NCBI GenBank assembly: GCA_030535715.1
Contig: JAUNRL010000058.1
Span: forward strand, 1 to 6,940
Length of the DNA stretch: 6,940 nucleotides
From: Bacillota bacterium
GTDB lineage: Bacteria; Bacillota; Clostridia; Peptostreptococcales; Anaerovoracaceae
Direction: 5' to 3'
In this document: piece after piece, positions 5,884 to 6,940 of the stretch
Position numbering within the stretch: position 1 is the first letter of the stretch
Layout: every line of letters begins with the position of its first letter
Notes under the pieces: model-generated
Database searches by the model: none
Told to the model about the DNA's origin: nothing
The model's input: only the letters and a program-made list of their open reading frames with translations
Position numbers and translations under genes: made by a program

Positions 5884-6940
5884 ACTCAATCTCACAGATA
5901 AAGCAGCGCATTTTCCCGTTCTGATCGGGAGGAATCTCCTCCATCCAGCAAAAATTCAGCCGGTATTCCGGATACCCGTACAGTTCCTCGATCTTCCGCG
6001 CGAAGAATGCCTCGATATCCTCCCGGGTGTGCGCTCTGTCCCCCGGATCCTCCACCAGCAGAATGCTGATCTCGTCCAGTGAGTTCTGCACGTATCGGAA
6101 CTGGGCGACGCCGGTGATGCCGTTGGGTATCTTCATCAGTTCCGTCGCGGAAGTCTCCGTCCCGTCGGCGTGCCTGACCATATCGTTGGTCCTGCCCATG
6201 ATCCGCTTCAGATAACGTATTCCGCCGATGGTTTCCGATGTTGCCCGATCCCCGACCTCATAATTGATGATCGGGAAATCAAACTTGTACAGAGTCGTGG
6301 CGATGACCCGTCCCTCGTCGGCCAGATGGTCCTCGTCATCCACCAGGTTCAGCACATGGGTATCGCTGTAAATATAGTAGTTGTCCTTTCCGGGCAGCCG
6401 CACTGCGCAGCTTCCGGTTTCGTTGCATCCGTAGGCGTCGAACAGCCCCTCGCCGAAGGTGTCCAGCAGCAGTCTTCTGGTGATCCCGTCCACCATTTCA
6501 CTGACGGGGGTGTAGGCTTTCGGCCGCCAGATGGTCAGGTTATGGTTCTTCGCGTAGACCGCCAGGCGGACCAGGACGTTCTTTCGAAAGGCAATCATGT
6601 CCGGACGGTAATCGTTGATCAGCTGAATCAGGTCGCGCATGCCTTCGCCCACATAAAGGTGTTCCGGAACGACCTTTCGCCGGAAGAATCCCAGCTTCTG
6701 AATGAAGGAATCGCCCTTCTCCGGATCCACGTGGGAGTGGGTCGTCAGGAAGCTGAGCATTTTGCCCCGCAGGGGATGGTACCCGGCGAACATGGTCACC
6801 CGGATCCAGTTGGCGTTCATGCAGGCCGCCTCCCGGTGGGACAGGGCAAACCGGAGGGGTATCCCGGAAGAGCCGCTGGTCCTGAAAATTTCCAGCCGTC
6901 CTTCTTCTTCATCGTAGTCCTTCAGTTCCTCCTGCATCCA
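5882..6940 (-). CDS. PaaK/CapK-like adenylate-forming enzyme, N-terminus outside window
   Basis: The frame is open to the right edge (352 visible residues). The ATG at 6937 is probably internal, because this family normally has about 80-100 residues before the first core motif, which here comes at residue 20. Counting from that ATG, the adenylate-forming motifs are the P-loop-like TSGSSGIP (20-27), YGCNETGS (169-176), the ATP-contacting YEVGDR (226-231), GRTNDMV (248-254), and a C-terminal NGKMRCF (340-346) with the likely catalytic Lys342. Relatives include phenylacetate-CoA ligase and CapK-type proteins found in capsule loci. These activate a carboxylic acid as an acyl-adenylate, often followed by transfer to CoA or another acceptor. 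It is upstream of the glycerophosphotransferase gene by 11 bases and reads in the same direction. The substrate is unknown, and no acyl carrier protein or acyltransferase is visible here. All core motifs look intact. Confidence 0.88.
   Translation of the reverse strand, partial: WMQEELKDYDEEEGRLEIFRTSGSSGIPLRFALSHREAACMNANWIRVTMFAGYHPLRGKMLSFLTTHSHVDPEKGDSFIQKLGFFRRKVVPEHLYVGEGMRDLIQLINDYRPDMIAFRKNVLVRLAVYAKNHNLTIWRPKAYTPVSEMVDGITRRLLLDTFGEGLFDAYGCNETGSCAVRLPGKDNYYIYSDTHVLNLVDDEDHLADEGRVIATTLYKFDFPIINYEVGDRATSETIGGIRYLKRIMGRTNDMVRHADGTETSATELMKIPNGITGVAQFRYVQNSLDEISILLVEDPGDRAHTREDIEAFFARKIEELYGYPEYRLNFCWMEEIPPDQNGKMRCFICEIE

Noticed and set aside
1..6940. A defence system, CRISPR array or mobile element
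   Set aside because: I found no nuclease, transposase, integrase, toxin-antitoxin pair, regularly spaced repeats or terminal repeats. The genes fit surface polymer synthesis and wall-associated proteins.

Overview
The window looks like part of the genome of a Gram-positive anaerobe, probably in Clostridia or a related Bacillota lineage. The clues are strong purine-rich ribosome binding sites, secreted proteins with fibronectin type III (FN3)-like repeats, an NlpC/P60-like wall hydrolase domain, and a CDP-glycerol glycerophosphotransferase-family enzyme. Genus cannot be read from the sequence. Coding regions appear GC-rich by eye, while parts of the intergenic region (about 223-310 and 480-649) are AT-rich.

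Left part (1-1935): two secreted FN3-type genes point away from each other. One runs leftward from 222 and leaves the window. The other runs rightward from 650 to 1935 and is broken by an apparent 1-base deletion near 1549. Restoring one base joins a signal peptide, two FN3-like domains and a C-terminal cysteine-peptidase-like domain into one protein of about 428 residues. The 427-base divergent intergenic region holds a plausible promoter for each gene, two hairpin-forming inverted repeats and a pair of short direct repeats. I see no convincing gene in it.

Right part (1932-6940): four minus-strand genes in close order, read from 6940 down to 1932. They are a PaaK/CapK-like adenylate-forming enzyme (5' end outside the window), a TagB/TagF-like glycerophosphotransferase with an extra N-terminal region, dTDP-glucose 4,6-dehydratase (rmlB), and a polytopic membrane protein. 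Gaps are 11, 52 and 17 bases with no terminator visible between them, so they look like one transcript for a cell-surface glycopolymer. In that reading, RmlB supplies a dTDP-deoxysugar precursor, the TagF-like enzyme transfers polyol-phosphate units, and the membrane protein handles polymer or a lipid-linked intermediate. The ligase-like protein may activate a carboxylic acid for decoration. The last two roles are inference.

The last gene of this operon and the frameshifted hydrolase gene converge and share the bases CTAG at their stop codons. I found no tRNA, rRNA, CRISPR array, insertion sequence or clear rho-independent terminator. Most of the window resembles a known type of surface-polymer locus. 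The points most worth a second look are the frameshift, the structured intergenic region, and the ligase plus glycerophosphotransferase pairing.
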